Shown in pieces: positions 33,989 to 34,185 of a DNA stretch of 34,185 nt; position 1 is the stretch's first letter; each line of letters starts with the position of its first letter. The notes below the pieces were generated by a model. It was not told where the DNA came from and made no database searches. It worked only from the letters and a program-made list of their open reading frames with translations. Origin of the DNA: Bacteroidales bacterium. GTDB taxonomy: Bacteria; Bacteroidota; Bacteroidia; Bacteroidales; JAADJA01. Location: positions 1 through 34,185 of the forward strand of contig JAUVJI010000034.1 of the NCBI GenBank assembly GCA_030596605.1, in the 5' to 3' direction. The position numbers were made by a program, and so were the translations under genes.

Positions 33989-34185
33989 TTAGTCAAGTTG
34001 AAAATTCACAACTTTATTCTCTAAACCAATGATCAAATCGGTTTTGTCGTTTTTATTCAAACTTCCCACAATAAAAGAATTGATTCCGTATAGATTCTGT
34101 TCAACATAAGCAAGGCCATTTTTATCGAAAACAATTATCTCATTATTTTCAGGGTTCATGATTCCAAGATAAAGTTTATTTTGCT
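33989..34185 (-). CDS. C-terminal end of a VCBS/FG-GAP-like protein
   Basis: A partial gene: the frame is open from the right edge of the window to a TAA at 33989-33991 and encodes the last 65 residues. The sequence (LYLGIMNPENNEIIVFDKNG, then INSFIVGSLNKNDKTDLIIG, and LENKVVNFQLD at the end) resembles the repeat units of VCBS/FG-GAP beta-propeller proteins. The rest of the protein is outside the window. Its stop is 33 nt before the barrel gene at 33955. Confidence 0.6.
   Translation of the reverse strand, partial: QNKLYLGIMNPENNEIIVFDKNGLAYVEQNLYGINSFIVGSLNKNDKTDLIIGLENKVVNFQLD

Overview
This is an AT-rich chromosomal segment from a member of the Bacteroidota, probably of the class Bacteroidia. 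The signs are type IX secretion (T9SS) C-terminal sorting domains, FISUMP lipoproteins, a carboxypeptidase-regulatory-domain TonB receptor next to a DUF4249 lipoprotein, a Bacteroidota-type ComEC, and TTTG-N18/19-TAnnTTTG promoters. No species can be named from the sequence alone.

Layout. (1) Positions 1-2168, minus strand: four small or unrecognised genes, including a Cys-rich zinc-finger-like protein and an excisionase/MerR-like HTH protein, of the kind often found in accessory DNA. (2) 2637-8917, plus strand: an operon of a beta-barrel protein, a lipoprotein with a YfaP/DUF2135-like domain, and a 1485-residue T9SS-secreted protein that combines a caspase/gingipain-like His-Cys region with a von Willebrand A domain. 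(3) 9460-25965, plus strand: an ECF sigma factor module. It holds a T9SS cargo protein; a sigma, anti-sigma, transglutaminase-like, DUF4384-like and FISUMP operon; an LPP20-like protein and an exported caspase; two tandem beta-barrel paralogs; more FISUMP-family lipoproteins; an O-antigen ligase-like protein with TPRs; two small paralogous envelope proteins; and a thioredoxin-fold protein without its nucleophilic Cys. (4) 26075-26595, minus strand: a tRNA-Asp(GTC) gene preceded by four 83-bp tandem units, each starting with the 5' 28 nt of the same tRNA. (5) 26637-34185: comEC, a small exported protein, a TonB receptor with its DUF4249 lipoprotein, a beta-barrel protein, and the end of a further gene.

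The main discovery is a promoter family. TGTCAC, exactly 17 nt, then TAC occurs six times, always in intergenic DNA and always pointing at the next gene: before 9460, the sigma gene itself (11476), 16385, 24444, 24964 and 25405. I infer that the sigma factor at 11476 reads these sites. That would make the region a local, self-activating ECF regulon controlling secreted and envelope proteins, including cysteine-hydrolase-fold enzymes. The second discovery is the tRNA-Asp-derived array. It has its own promoter and terminator and could be made as one precursor of roughly 450-490 nt holding four chimeric tRNA-like hairpins plus a normal tRNA.
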